From contig CALDYQ010000012.1 in the NCBI GenBank assembly GCA_937944385.1, positions 1 to 52,195 of the forward strand: a stretch of DNA of 52,195 bases, given 5' to 3'. Each line of letters opens with the position of its first letter. Position 1 is the stretch's first letter. A program made the translations under genes and the position numbers. Shown here piece by piece: positions 1 to 8,737 of this stretch. Origin of the DNA: an uncultured Burkholderiales bacterium (lineage in GTDB: Bacteria > Pseudomonadota > Gammaproteobacteria > Burkholderiales > Casimicrobiaceae). Below the pieces are notes generated by a model. That model did not search any database and was not told the DNA's origin. It worked only from the letters and a program-made list of their open reading frames with translations.

Positions 1-261
1 CAGAAGTCGTAGTCGCTGCCGTTTGAGCAGTATCCCGCGACCAGGATCTTGCCGTCCGGCTGGAGGGTGAGGGCGTAGGCGTAGTCATTCGATGAGCCGA
101 CCGGCAGCAGGAATTTGCCGTTGCCGTTGCCGCTCGGGCCGTCGAAGGTGTCGTCCAGTTCGCCATCCGGCTGGAGCCGGGCGAGGCAGAAGTCGTAGTC
201 GCTGCCGTTTGAGCAGTATCCCGCGACCAGGATCTTGCCGTCCGGCTGGAGGGCGAGGGCG
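1..261. repeat. Near-identical direct repeat, 186-base period, inside the delta-60 gene
   Basis: Bases 1-75 recur at 187-261 with one mismatch that I can see (T versus C at 68/254). The period of 186 bases equals 62 codons, one protein repeat. The first copy touches the window edge, so the array may continue. DNA identity this high, beyond what protein constraint needs, suggests recent unit duplication or gene conversion. Confidence 0.85.
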
Positions 262-527
262 CGGGCGTCGTCATGGCCGGAGCCGATGGCAAGATTGGCG
301 ATCTTGCCGCTCCCCGAGGCGAACCCCGGGAAGGGGGAGGTATGCAGGCTTCCCGGTGTGGGATCCTGCGCCCGGGTCACTGGTGCTGCGAGCAGCATGA
401 GGAGGCCAAGCGCTGTCACGAGGGCGGTGAGCAGGGCGCGATGGATGGGGCTTCGCAGGATAGGGCTGCGCAGGGCGGCGGCGGAGAGGGATCGCGGCGA
501 GTTCGTGAGAGTAACGAGGCTGGGCAT
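1..527 (-). CDS. Exported delta-60 repeat protein (C-terminus beyond window edge)
   Basis: The minus strand is open from an ATG at 527 to the window edge (175 codons plus two bases). An AAGGAG ribosome site lies just upstream of the ATG. Residues about 30-52 are a hydrophobic stretch ending in an Ala-rich cleavage-like site, so the protein is probably exported. After that, units of about 62 residues contain LQPDGKILVAG followed by SNGSDYDFCLARLQPDGELDDTF. This matches the delta-60 / beta-propeller-like repeat family of large secreted or surface proteins. Substrate and role are unknown. The neighbouring SDR gene is on the same strand 217 bases upstream, but the hairpin between them suggests separate transcription. 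Confidence 0.75.
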   Translation of the reverse strand, partial: MPSLVTLTNSPRSLSAAALRSPILRSPIHRALLTALVTALGLLMLLAAPVTRAQDPTPGSLHTSPFPGFASGSGKIANLAIGSGHDDARALALQPDGKILVAGYCSNGSDYDFCLARLQPDGELDDTFDGPSGNGNGKFLLPVGSSNDYAYALTLQPDGKILVAGYCSNGSDYDF

Positions 528-675
528 GGGCGCTCCTTCGTGCAGGGGGGATATCCGTGCTAGCGTGACGCAACGGCCGGATTGTTGTCTTTGCTGACGC
601 ATACTTCAACCCTGAAGACGAAAAAACACGGCGCCGAATGACAAGCGGTTGCCCCGTCACTGGGTGAGGGGGCCA

Positions 676-696
676 CGTGCCACGTGGGGTGGCACG
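676..696. terminator. Possible terminator hairpin after the SDR gene
   Basis: An 8-base perfect stem (CGTGCCAC / GTGGCACG) with a 5-base loop lies 49 bases beyond the SDR stop codon. No T-run follows on either strand, so intrinsic termination is uncertain. The rest of 528-744 shows no gene. A weak promoter for the delta-60 gene (TTGAAG, 17 bases, AACAAT on the minus strand) may lie near 590-620. Confidence 0.3.
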
Positions 697-744
697 CCCC
701 GGGCGGCCATCCTGCCCGCGGGCTGCGACGTCGTCGGCGTCTCC

Positions 745-1509
745 TTAGCCGCGGCCAACGAAGGGCATCTTCGTGGCCATGATGGTCATGAAGAGCACGT
801 TCGCATCGAGCGGGAGCTTGGCCATGTGCACCACGGCATCGGCGACGTGTGCCGCGTCCATGCGCGGCTCGGGCCGCACCGACCCGTCGGGTTGGAGAAT
901 GCCTGCGGCCATCGGCTCGGTCATCTCGGTGGCGGCATTGCCGATGTCGATCTGGCCCACCGCGATGTCATGGGCCCGGCCATCGAGGGCGAGTGCGCGG
1001 GTGAGCCCGGTGATGGCGTGCTTGGTGGCGGTATACGGCGCAGTGAACGGCCGCGGCGCGTGCGCGCTCACCGAGCCGTTCATGATGATGCGCCCGCCGC
1101 GCGGATGCTGCGCCTTCATGACGCGGAAGGCCTCGCGCGCACAGTAGAACATGCCGTTCAGATTGGTTTCGACGACGGCGCGCCAGGTGTCGAGATCGAG
1201 CGCGTCGATGTCGACCGGCGGGGCGCCGCGACCGGCGTTGTTGAACAGCACGTCCACACGGCCAAAGCGGCTGACGGCCGCATCGAACAGCCCGCGTACC
1301 GCGGCTGGATCGGTGACGTCGCAGACGTGCACGAGCATGTCCTCGGGCTGCGCCGCGGCAGCGCAGGTCTCGGCGAGCGCCTCGGCGCGACGCGCTGAGA
1401 TGACCACGGCGAAACCGGCTCGATTGAGGGCTAGGGCAGCAGCGCGGCCAATGCCGGCGGAGGCGCCGGTGACGAGGGCGACGGGACGGGCAGGGAGGGC
1501 ATCAGTCAT
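745..1509 (-). CDS. Short-chain dehydrogenase/reductase (classical SDR)
   Basis: 254 residues, the normal length for a classical SDR, an NAD(P)-dependent oxidoreductase with a Rossmann fold. The cofactor motif TGASAGIG is at residues 14-21 and NNAG at 90-93. The catalytic set is Ser146, Tyr159 and Lys163, with the usual 13-residue Ser-Tyr and 4-residue Tyr-Lys spacing. No acidic residue clearly fixes NAD versus NADP preference; SARR after the second strand hints at NADP. The start overlaps the end of the CoA-transferase gene by 8 bases, so the two are probably cotranslated. The pairing suggests reduction or oxidation of an acyl-CoA-linked alcohol or ketone, but the substrate cannot be read from sequence. 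Confidence 0.85.
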   Translation of the reverse strand: MTDALPARPVALVTGASAGIGRAAALALNRAGFAVVISARRAEALAETCAAAAQPEDMLVHVCDVTDPAAVRGLFDAAVSRFGRVDVLFNNAGRGAPPVDIDALDLDTWRAVVETNLNGMFYCAREAFRVMKAQHPRGGRIIMNGSVSAHAPRPFTAPYTATKHAITGLTRALALDGRAHDIAVGQIDIGNAATEMTEPMAAGILQPDGSVRPEPRMDAAHVADAVVHMAKLPLDANVLFMTIMATKMPFVGRG

Positions 1510-2500
1510 GGTGTGATCGGGTGAAGAGCGGATGCTGCCGCGCCTCGGCGAGCGTGAGCACGGGCGTCACGCAGCAGTCGAGCGGCTCGAAGAACGCACT
1601 CCATTCGGCGAGCGTCCGGGCGCGAAAGCAGTCGGAGAGTTCCTTGCGCACGGCGAGTGCGGCCACGCCCTCGGCCCAGCCGAGCGCGTTCAGATGCGGC
1701 TTGCCGAGCACATCGCAGAGTCGCGTCCAGAACTTCGCCTCGAGGGCGCCGACGGCGAGGTAGCGATCGTCCGCGGTCGGGTAGACACCGTAACACGGCC
1801 AGCCGCCAGTGAGCCAGTCCTCACCCCGGGGGCGGGAGCGACCGAGGGCTGCGCCGTGCTCCGCGATGATGTCGAGGGCGGCGACCTCACGCGCCATCGC
1901 GATGTCGAGAAAAGCGCCCTGGCCGGTGCGCAACGCGCCCACGAGGGCGGCGCAGACTCGTGCCGCCGCCGCGAGCGCGCCGCCGGCCAGATCGGCGATC
2001 TGCCAGTTCGGGATCGCGGGCGGTCGCCCGCGTTCGCCGATCTGGTCGAGAATGCCCGACACTGCAAGGTAGTTGATGTCATGCCCGGCGCGCTGCGCCC
2101 AGGGGCCGGACTGCCCATAGCCCGTGATCGCAGCGACCACGAGGCGCGGGTTCTCGCGCGCAAGCACGTCGTAGCCGAGCCCGAGCCGCGCCATCACGCC
2201 GGGCCGAAAGCCCTCGAGCAGCGCATCGGCCGTGCGGACCCGTTCGAGCAGCCGCGCGCGCCCGGCCTCGCTTTTGAGATCGATCCGCTCGATCCGCTTG
2301 CCTTGATTGACGAGTGTGTAAAGCGGTGCGATCGCCTCGGGCGGCGCATCCGCAGGCAGCCCAAGCCGCGCAGCGTCATCGCCCTCGGGCGGTTCGATCT
2401 TGACGACCGTCGCCCCCCACTCGGCGAGCATCCGGGTCGCCGCCGGGCCCGGCAGCAGGCGCGTGAGGTCGAGGATGGTCAGTCCGGCGAGCGGCGTCAT
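1502..2500 (-). CDS. CaiB/BaiF-type CoA transferase / alpha-methylacyl-CoA racemase family
   Basis: 332 residues, close to class III CoA transferases and AMACR-type racemases. The N-terminus ([13 protein letters not shown], then [16 protein letters not shown]-like) is typical. His140 in [11 protein letters not shown] and Asp170 in QIADLAGGA are 30 residues apart, the spacing of the racemase catalytic pair His126/Asp156. Racemisation of 2-methylacyl-CoA is therefore more likely than CoA transfer, but the family is mixed. ATG overlaps the stop of the upstream glycosyltransferase fusion in an ATGA junction. With the downstream SDR it forms a probable branched fatty acid or sterol-side-chain type pair; this is inference. 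Confidence 0.82.
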   Translation of the reverse strand: MTPLAGLTILDLTRLLPGPAATRMLAEWGATVVKIEPPEGDDAARLGLPADAPPEAIAPLYTLVNQGKRIERIDLKSEAGRARLLERVRTADALLEGFRPGVMARLGLGYDVLARENPRLVVAAITGYGQSGPWAQRAGHDINYLAVSGILDQIGERGRPPAIPNWQIADLAGGALAAAARVCAALVGALRTGQGAFLDIAMAREVAALDIIAEHGAALGRSRPRGEDWLTGGWPCYGVYPTADDRYLAVGALEAKFWTRLCDVLGKPHLNALGWAEGVAALAVRKELSDCFRARTLAEWSAFFEPLDCCVTPVLTLAEARQHPLFTRSHHD

Positions 2501-4839
2501 GAGGCGGCCGAGGGTTCAGCGAGTGCCCGCGCGATGTCGGCGAGCACGGGGGGCCAGCGCCGTTCCGGCCCCTGGCGGAAGAGGCGCATCGTGGGGTACC
2601 ACGGACAACGCGCGCCTTCGATCTCGGCGGTGCCGTAGCGCCATTCCCCGGCGTGGCAGAGGGCGACCCAGGCCGTCGCCCCGAGCGCCCCGGCCAGATG
2701 GGCCACGCTGGTGTCGATCGTGATGACCCGGTCGAGGGCGGCGATGAGGGCGGCCAGTTCCTCGAACGGGCCGAGCTCGCTGCTCCAGTCGGTGAGGTTG
2801 GCTGCCCCGAGCGCGGGCGCGCCCCACTGAAGCGAGAACCAGGCGACCTCGCGCTGGGCTTCGACCCAGGGCGCGAGCACCTCAGGCGGGATCGAGCGCG
2901 CCGCCATGCCGTGATCCTGCCCGGCGAACTGCCCCTGCCAGACGAGCCCGACGGCGGGACGCCCGGCAGCGGCGGCTTGGACACGTTCGCGCCAGTGCGC
3001 GACACGGGCCGGGTCGGGGTAGAGGTAGCGCGAGGGTGCAGGCAGGGTCTCCCGGGTGATGCCGAGCCGCGCCGGCAGCGACCACAGGCCGCACCAGTGG
3101 TCGTAGCGCTCGCCCTCATGGGCGCCGACCGCGATGACCGCGATGCCCGGCAGGTTGCGGGCAAGCAGCGGCACGAGGGGCGCGTGACAGGCGAAGGTCA
3201 CCCGCTCGGCGCGCGCGGCGAGCGCGGGCAGAAAGCGGGCGAACATGAGCGTGTCGCCGAGCCCCTGTTCGGCAAGCACGAGCAGATGGCCAGGCGCGGC
3301 CTTGCCATCCCACGGCGGAGCGGGCGGAATACGCCCAAGCGGCTGGGTCTCGCGAAAACCCAAACGCAGCTCGTAGTCGGCAAAGCCCTCCTCGTAGCGC
3401 CCCAGAGCGAGCAGGCTCAGACTTCGGTTCCACCGGGCGTAGGCGAAGTCGGGCGCAAGCGCGAGCGCCCGCTCGAAGGCGGCGAGCGACTCGGGCAGTC
3501 GCGCGAGCCCCCGCAGGTTGAGCCCGAGATTGGTCCAGCCGCCGACATGGGTGGGCTCGAGCGCCACGGCCCGTCCGGCGGCATGGTGGCCCTGGGCGTA
3601 GCGCCCCGCCTGCCACGCCGCAGCGGCGAAGTTCGACCACCACTCGGCATCGTTCGGCACGAGGCGGAGCGAGCGCCACAGGGCCTCCATGCCCACGCTC
3701 GGCGCCCCCTGCTGAAAGAGGGCGACGCCGAGAAAGTGAAGCGCGATCGGGTGTTCCGGCGCGTGAGCGAGCACGCGCTCGTAGCGTTCCACGGCAGGCC
3801 CGATCTGCCCCGCCTCGTGCAGCCGGAGGGCCTCCTCGACCACGGCGTCTGCGTTGAACGCGGCTAGAGGCCCGGCACCGGCTGTGCGCCCGGCACCGAT
3901 GGCGCCGTGGCAATCCTTGTAGCGGCGGCCGCTGCCGCAGGGGCAGGGGGCAAGGCGAGAGCTGGGTGCCGGGATGTCGGCGCGCGCGGCCGCCGACCGA
4001 GCCGCCGCCAGCTTTGCCTGAAGCGGTGCGACTGCAGTGGCACCCATGACCGCCTCGAGCCGGGCGACGCACGCCGCTGCCTGATCGAAGCGTTTGAGAT
4101 CGAGCAGGTTCCTCGTGAGTGCCTGAAAGCCGGGCCCACGGACGATCGTCTCCGGCGCCTCCTGCGCAAAGGCGACGAGTTGCTCGCCCGTGAGCACCTG
4201 CCAGAAATTGAAGACACCATGAAAGCCGAACGTCGGCCCGACCGGGCGGCCGACATCGAAGGCAAAGCGGTCGGCCAGCTCGGGCTCGGCGAAGACGAGG
4301 CCAAAGTCATGCTCGAGGCGGGGGCGCAGCCGGATACAGATCGCCTCGTCCTCGGCCTCCCCGGGCGCGAGTTCGGGCGCGAGGGCGGCAAGCGCGTCGA
4401 GCAGGCGCTTCGAGCGCCAGGAGAAGCCGCCGTTGCCCACGACGTGGGGTGGCGCGCGATGGGGCCAGCGGGCACCGATGTAGTCGTGCTGCCAAAAAAG
4501 CGGGTCGAAGGTGTGGAGCGGGTCGGTGGTGTGGCCATCGAGCACCCAGCCGTCCCATTGCACGACGAGCGCGAACGGCGTCCGAATCAAAGGCGCGAGC
4601 CCGGTGAGCATGAAGCGCGAGTAGTCCTCCCGCGAGCGGATCGGCGCGATCGGCGCGACCTCCACGCCCTGGGCGAGCCAGGCTGGATCGGAGGGCTGGT
4701 CGGTGAGCAGCAGCACCCGGGCCGCCGGCAGATGATGAGCCGAGCGCACGAGCGCACGCACGGCCCACTCGGGCTGGGCGCAGTCGACCGCCACCAGCGT
4801 GAGTTCGCGCTCGATGCGGGCGCGCTCAGCTGCGGGCAT
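2497..4839 (-). CDS. Multidomain protein: DUF5672 - SEC-C - TPR - glycosyltransferase-like
   Basis: 780 residues from the ATG at 4839. A longer frame to 4950 would run 125 bases into the hydrolase gene, while 4839 gives a 14-base overlap. Residues about 1-225 resemble DUF5672, a putative glycosyltransferase domain (QWDGWVLDG, VVGNGGFSWRS). Residues 297-312 are a SEC-C zinc motif (CPCGSGRRYKDCH). About 337-490 are TPR repeats. About 515-770 resemble the GT-B fold domain often joined to TPRs (VLAEQGLGDTLMFARFLP; TIDTSVAHLAGALG). It may glycosylate a surface polymer or protein; no acceptor is evident. The combination of a SEC-C motif between two transferase-like domains is unusual. Confidence 0.72.
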   Translation of the reverse strand: MPAAERARIERELTLVAVDCAQPEWAVRALVRSAHHLPAARVLLLTDQPSDPAWLAQGVEVAPIAPIRSREDYSRFMLTGLAPLIRTPFALVVQWDGWVLDGHTTDPLHTFDPLFWQHDYIGARWPHRAPPHVVGNGGFSWRSKRLLDALAALAPELAPGEAEDEAICIRLRPRLEHDFGLVFAEPELADRFAFDVGRPVGPTFGFHGVFNFWQVLTGEQLVAFAQEAPETIVRGPGFQALTRNLLDLKRFDQAAACVARLEAVMGATAVAPLQAKLAAARSAAARADIPAPSSRLAPCPCGSGRRYKDCHGAIGAGRTAGAGPLAAFNADAVVEEALRLHEAGQIGPAVERYERVLAHAPEHPIALHFLGVALFQQGAPSVGMEALWRSLRLVPNDAEWWSNFAAAAWQAGRYAQGHHAAGRAVALEPTHVGGWTNLGLNLRGLARLPESLAAFERALALAPDFAYARWNRSLSLLALGRYEEGFADYELRLGFRETQPLGRIPPAPPWDGKAAPGHLLVLAEQGLGDTLMFARFLPALAARAERVTFACHAPLVPLLARNLPGIAVIAVGAHEGERYDHWCGLWSLPARLGITRETLPAPSRYLYPDPARVAHWRERVQAAAAGRPAVGLVWQGQFAGQDHGMAARSIPPEVLAPWVEAQREVAWFSLQWGAPALGAANLTDWSSELGPFEELAALIAALDRVITIDTSVAHLAGALGATAWVALCHAGEWRYGTAEIEGARCPWYPTMRLFRQGPERRWPPVLADIARALAEPSAAS

Positions 4840-5785
4840 CGCGCAGGAGCTCGCCAAGTCGCTGCCCGAGATGCGTGATCGCTGCGTCGACCGCCCGGCT
4901 GTACTTCGCCATGCGCAGAAAGCCGTGCGGGAGGCTGTCGAATTCGTCATGCGCGACCTCTACACCGTCGCGGCGCACCCGCTCGACCCAGGCGCGACCG
5001 TCGTCCGCGAGCGGGTCGCAGCCCGCAGTCACCACGTACATCGGCGGCAGCCCGGCCAGCGAGGCGGCGCGCGAGGGCGCGATCCGGTAATCGTCGCGCG
5101 GCAGGTCATCGCCCGCGTAGTGCCGCCAATACCACTGCATGTCGGCGCGCGTGAGCCCCGGACCCGCAGCGAATCGCTCGTAGCTCTCGCTGTCGAACTC
5201 CGGCGCGATACAGGGGTAGAAGAGCCCGAGTGCGCTCACGAAGGGCGCCCCCTGGTCGCGCGCGGTGATCGCCGTGACCGCGGCGAGATGGGCCCCGGCG
5301 CTGTCGCCAGCGAGCACGAAGGGTGCGCCGGGCGCGCTCGCCTGCCGGTCGGCGGCGATCGCACGGGCCGCGGCGTGGCAGGCGGCCGTCATCGTGCGCC
5401 AGTCGGCCTCGGGCGCAAGCGGATACTCCACGGACGCGACGAGCGCATTGGCATCCTGCGCGAGCCGGGCACAGATGCCGGCATGGGTGTCGTTGTCCCC
5501 GCAGACCCAGCCGCCGCCGTGGAAGTAGACGATCGTGGGCACGGGCTCATCGCGCCCGTCGTGGCCATAGAAAAGCCTAACCGGGATGTGACCCGCAGGG
5601 GTGTCGAGCGTGACGTCGTTGACCGTCACCTCGGCCGGCCAGGGCCGTCGTCCGAGCGCGGTGAGCGTCCACAAGCGCGCCCGACGCGCAAGCGGTGTTG
5701 GATCTGGCGGCAGCGGCGGCAGATCACGAGCGATCTCCTCGAAGTAGCGAGCAAGTTCAGGGTCGAGCCGGGCCGGGCTGCTCAT
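4826..5785 (-). CDS. Alpha/beta hydrolase, hormone-sensitive lipase family (esterase)
   Basis: 319 residues, typical of HSL (family IV) carboxylesterases. The oxyanion motif HGGGW is at residues 89-93, the nucleophile elbow GDSAG has Ser162, Asp257 lies in AGCDPLADDG and His287 in LPHGF, so the triad is complete. No signal peptide is seen, so it is probably cytoplasmic and cleaves short-chain esters. It overlaps the NDUFA9-like gene by an ATGA junction and its own end overlaps the fusion-protein start by 14 bases, placing it inside one long transcription unit. Confidence 0.87.
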   Translation of the reverse strand: MSSPARLDPELARYFEEIARDLPPLPPDPTPLARRARLWTLTALGRRPWPAEVTVNDVTLDTPAGHIPVRLFYGHDGRDEPVPTIVYFHGGGWVCGDNDTHAGICARLAQDANALVASVEYPLAPEADWRTMTAACHAAARAIAADRQASAPGAPFVLAGDSAGAHLAAVTAITARDQGAPFVSALGLFYPCIAPEFDSESYERFAAGPGLTRADMQWYWRHYAGDDLPRDDYRIAPSRAASLAGLPPMYVVTAGCDPLADDGRAWVERVRRDGVEVAHDEFDSLPHGFLRMAKYSRAVDAAITHLGQRLGELLRDARS

Positions 5786-6720
5786 CGGCGTGCCCTTTCA
5801 CGGAACGGGCGCGCCCGGTCGAACAGACTTGCCGGGCCGAGATACTCCGGGGCCACGTCCTCCAGCCGCGCGGGCTTGCCAGCAAAGGCCGGGAAGGGGG
5901 CCTCGCTCACGCTCGGCACGCGCATCGAGGCCACGTTGTCCGGGGTCAGCGGCTGGGTCGGCACGAACTGCAGGATCGAGGCAAGCGCCGAGGTCACGGG
6001 GCCCGGCAAGCCGATGATCGGGTGCCGGTCCTCCTGAAGCTGCATGACGTAGTCGACCAGTTCACGCAGGCGATAACGCTTCGGCCCGACCAATTCATAG
6101 CGCTGACCGATCGCCTCTTTCGCGTTCAGGGCAGCGATGAAGGCGCGTGCCACATCATCGACCCACACCGGCTGGAACTCGGCATCCGCTCCCGGCAGAA
6201 GCATCGGCACAAACGGCGGCAGCAGGGCGGTGAGACCCGCGAAGCGGTTCAGGAAGCCATCGCCCGCGCCAAAGATCACCGAGGGGGCAAAGATCGTCCA
6301 GTCGAGTCCGCTTTGGCGAACATGGGCTTCGCCTGCCGCCTTGGAGCGTAGATAGGCACTCGGCGCATCGCTTGCCGCACCGAGCGCGCTCATGTGCAGG
6401 TAGCGACGGATGCCCGCGGCCCGCATCTGCTCGAGCACGCGTTTGGGCCATTCCGCATGGATGCGGTCGAAGTCGCCCCGTCGACGCTCGTTCAGGATGC
6501 CGATCAGGAAGACGACCGCATCATGACCCGGCAGAACGCGCGCGAGCGTGGCTGGGTCGCTTGCGTCGCCCTCGAGGACGGTCAGCGTCGGCAGTGGCAA
6601 CAGCGCGCGCGCATGATCGCGTTTACGACTGAGCACGGTGATCCGATCGCCGCGCTCGGCGAGCTTCGTGCAGATGGCGCGGCCGACGAATCCGCTGCCG
6701 CCGAGGATGAGGACATTCAT
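5782..6720 (-). CDS. Complex I NDUFA9-like NAD(P)-binding protein (atypical SDR)
   Basis: 312 residues. The N-terminus ILGGSGFVGRAI is the GxxGxxG dinucleotide-binding motif of atypical SDRs. The sequence LHMSALGA with SAYLRSKAAGE keeps the YxxxK-like element, and the protein resembles the bacterial relatives of mitochondrial complex I subunit NDUFA9. The bacterial proteins are mostly uncharacterised, and a direct role in complex I is not established. It overlaps the lytic transglycosylase gene upstream (ATGA) and the esterase downstream (ATGA). Confidence 0.85.
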   Translation of the reverse strand: MNVLILGGSGFVGRAICTKLAERGDRITVLSRKRDHARALLPLPTLTVLEGDASDPATLARVLPGHDAVVFLIGILNERRRGDFDRIHAEWPKRVLEQMRAAGIRRYLHMSALGAASDAPSAYLRSKAAGEAHVRQSGLDWTIFAPSVIFGAGDGFLNRFAGLTALLPPFVPMLLPGADAEFQPVWVDDVARAFIAALNAKEAIGQRYELVGPKRYRLRELVDYVMQLQEDRHPIIGLPGPVTSALASILQFVPTQPLTPDNVASMRVPSVSEAPFPAFAGKPARLEDVAPEYLGPASLFDRARPFRERARR

Positions 6721-8735
6721 GGCTGTGAGGACCCTCCGAAAGATTTGGGACCGATCGTGCCGAGGCGCTTGCCGATCGAGGTCTCGCCTTCGCCGAGCAG
6801 ATGGGCATACCAGACGGCGTTGGCGAGCACCTTCTTCACGTAGTCCCGTGTTTCATTGAACGGAATCGATTCGACGTAGATCGCGCCTTCGAGCGGACGC
6901 GTCTCGTGGCGCCATTGCCGTGCCCGGCCGCCTCCGGCGTTGTAGGCGGCGGCGGCGCGCACTTCGCTGCCGTCTTGGGTGTCGAGTGCGTTCTTGAGAT
7001 AGAAGCTGCCGAAGGTCGTGGAAACCGTGACATCGGTCAGTTGACTCGGCCGAAACGTGCTTATGTTCAACTGGCGCGCAATCCACTGGCCGGTGGCCGG
7101 CATGACCTGCATGAGCCCGAGGGCACCGGCCGAGGACACGGCCTCCGCCCAAAAGCGGGATTCCTGGCGAATCAAGCCGAACACGAGCGCGGGCTCCAGC
7201 CCGAAGGCCCGTGCCGCCTCGCGGATTTCACGGGCGTAGGGTGTCTGAAAGCGCAGCCGGAAGTCATGCGCCTCGCGTGTTCGCTCGGCGGTGTTGATCG
7301 AGCGGTCCCAGAGGCCTTTCTGACGCATCCACTCCGAGGCGAGCAGGGAGTCGCGGTCGTCGAAGTCGCGTACCACACTGAACCACTCACGTGCAGCGTC
7401 CGCCCGCAGGTTGAGCGCGGAGAGCTTGAGCGTGCGCTGGGCCGCAGCCGAGCGCTCGAACTGGGCGAAGCGCTCGGCCGTCTCGGCGGAGGGCTTGACC
7501 GCGCCCGCCGTCAGCCGCTCCACGGGCGGCAGCGGCTGGCCGAGCGCCTCGGCCGCGAGCAGGCCGTAGAAGTGCGGTTCGTCAGCGAGGGCGCGGTAGT
7601 ACTCGGCGGCTTTCGCTGCATCGCCCAACGCGGCATGGGCTCGCGCACGCCAGTAGCGCCAGGCGGGGTCACGCCGGCCGCCGTGGGTTGCCGGACTCAT
7701 GGCATCGATCACTCGCGCGACCTCGCGCCACTGCCCTTCGCGCAGCGCGGCACGTACGATCCAGGCCGCCTGGCCGTCGCTCATGCGCGGCATGACGTCG
7801 CCATCGTGACCACGCTTCCACCAGGCCATCGCCTCGGCGGATTCGAGCCGACGCGCGCTGAACGCTGCGATCTGCGCCGCGGCAAAGCGCTGCTCGTCCG
7901 GACGCATGTGCGTGACGGCGGCCGACCAAAGGTTCTTCGCCTGCGCGATGTCGTTACGCGCGAGGCGAATGAGGGCGTAGAGCGCGGCCTCACGCTGGGC
8001 GCGTGAGGCACCGCCACCCCGGGCGAGGCTGCGCAGGACGGCCTCGGGAGAGGAATGCGCCCGCGCGATCAGTTCATCGCTTGGTCGAAGGCTCTCGGGC
8101 AGAACGCTGGCGACCGTCTGTGCCGCAAGCAGCGTCCCGCCGTCGGCGACCGTGCGGAACCGCCACTGGATCTCTTCCACCGAGAAGCGCTGAGCGCCCG
8201 CGGCCGAGGCGAGTTGCGCAAAGGCGCGCGCACAGGCATCGCTCAGCCGATCCGCCCAGACGCCGGTGGGGATGACGACGGCCGCGCCTTCGCGCGGGGA
8301 CCGGGCGGCGAGCGTGGCCCGGTGGCAGAGGATGTCTGCATCGTCGGTGACGAAGCCTTCGGCCAAGCGCTCGAAGCTCTCCCAGTCGCCGCGGCGGGCC
8401 AGGAGCTTCAGCCAGTCGGCGCGGAGCCGATCCGCGATGGCGGTTCCCGCGTGCCGCACGAGAAAGCGCTCGACGTCGGCTGGGCTCACGTTGTCGAGCC
8501 CGAGCCGCAGCGCCCAGTAGTCGACATAGCCTTCGAGAATGTGCCCGCGCGTGGCCGCGATCTGGGCCCGAACACGGGCGACGTCGCCCAAACGAAAGCC
8601 CTCAGCCGCCTCACGGACGGCCGCATCCGACATATTGCCAAGGGCAGCGGTCGAGACGAGCCCGAGCGTGGCGGTCGCGAAGATCGTTTTGAAGCCGCCC
8701 GAAGTCCTCTCCGGCTCCCCGGCCTGCTTTCGCAT
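6717..8735 (-). CDS. slt: Soluble lytic murein transglycosylase
   Basis: 672 residues, the length of Slt70-type enzymes, which cut the MurNAc-GlcNAc bond of peptidoglycan to give 1,6-anhydro products in the periplasm. A hydrophobic segment at about 17-33 looks like a signal sequence. A long helical superhelix region (about 45-500) is followed by the SLT domain. The catalytic Glu is in LIRQESRFW (about residue 523), followed by SSAGALGLMQVMPATG and AAAYNAGGGRAR. It begins 2 bases after the surA stop and overlaps the NDUFA9-like gene by 4 bases. The anhydro-sugar products would feed the recycling route to which amgK-murU belong. Confidence 0.9.
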   Translation of the reverse strand: MRKQAGEPERTSGGFKTIFATATLGLVSTAALGNMSDAAVREAAEGFRLGDVARVRAQIAATRGHILEGYVDYWALRLGLDNVSPADVERFLVRHAGTAIADRLRADWLKLLARRGDWESFERLAEGFVTDDADILCHRATLAARSPREGAAVVIPTGVWADRLSDACARAFAQLASAAGAQRFSVEEIQWRFRTVADGGTLLAAQTVASVLPESLRPSDELIARAHSSPEAVLRSLARGGGASRAQREAALYALIRLARNDIAQAKNLWSAAVTHMRPDEQRFAAAQIAAFSARRLESAEAMAWWKRGHDGDVMPRMSDGQAAWIVRAALREGQWREVARVIDAMSPATHGGRRDPAWRYWRARAHAALGDAAKAAEYYRALADEPHFYGLLAAEALGQPLPPVERLTAGAVKPSAETAERFAQFERSAAAQRTLKLSALNLRADAAREWFSVVRDFDDRDSLLASEWMRQKGLWDRSINTAERTREAHDFRLRFQTPYAREIREAARAFGLEPALVFGLIRQESRFWAEAVSSAGALGLMQVMPATGQWIARQLNISTFRPSQLTDVTVSTTFGSFYLKNALDTQDGSEVRAAAAYNAGGGRARQWRHETRPLEGAIYVESIPFNETRDYVKKVLANAVWYAHLLGEGETSIGKRLGTIGPKSFGGSSQP

Positions 8736-8737
8736 GG

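Noticed and set aside
235-660. Several small frames in both strands over the first 660 bases
   Set aside because: They lie in other frames of the delta-60 gene, which has a ribosome site, signal peptide and repeat motif.
2653-3867. Plus-strand open frame (404 codons) opposite the DUF5672 fusion
   Set aside because: Antisense shadow; residue composition is typical of reverse-strand reading of GC-rich codons.
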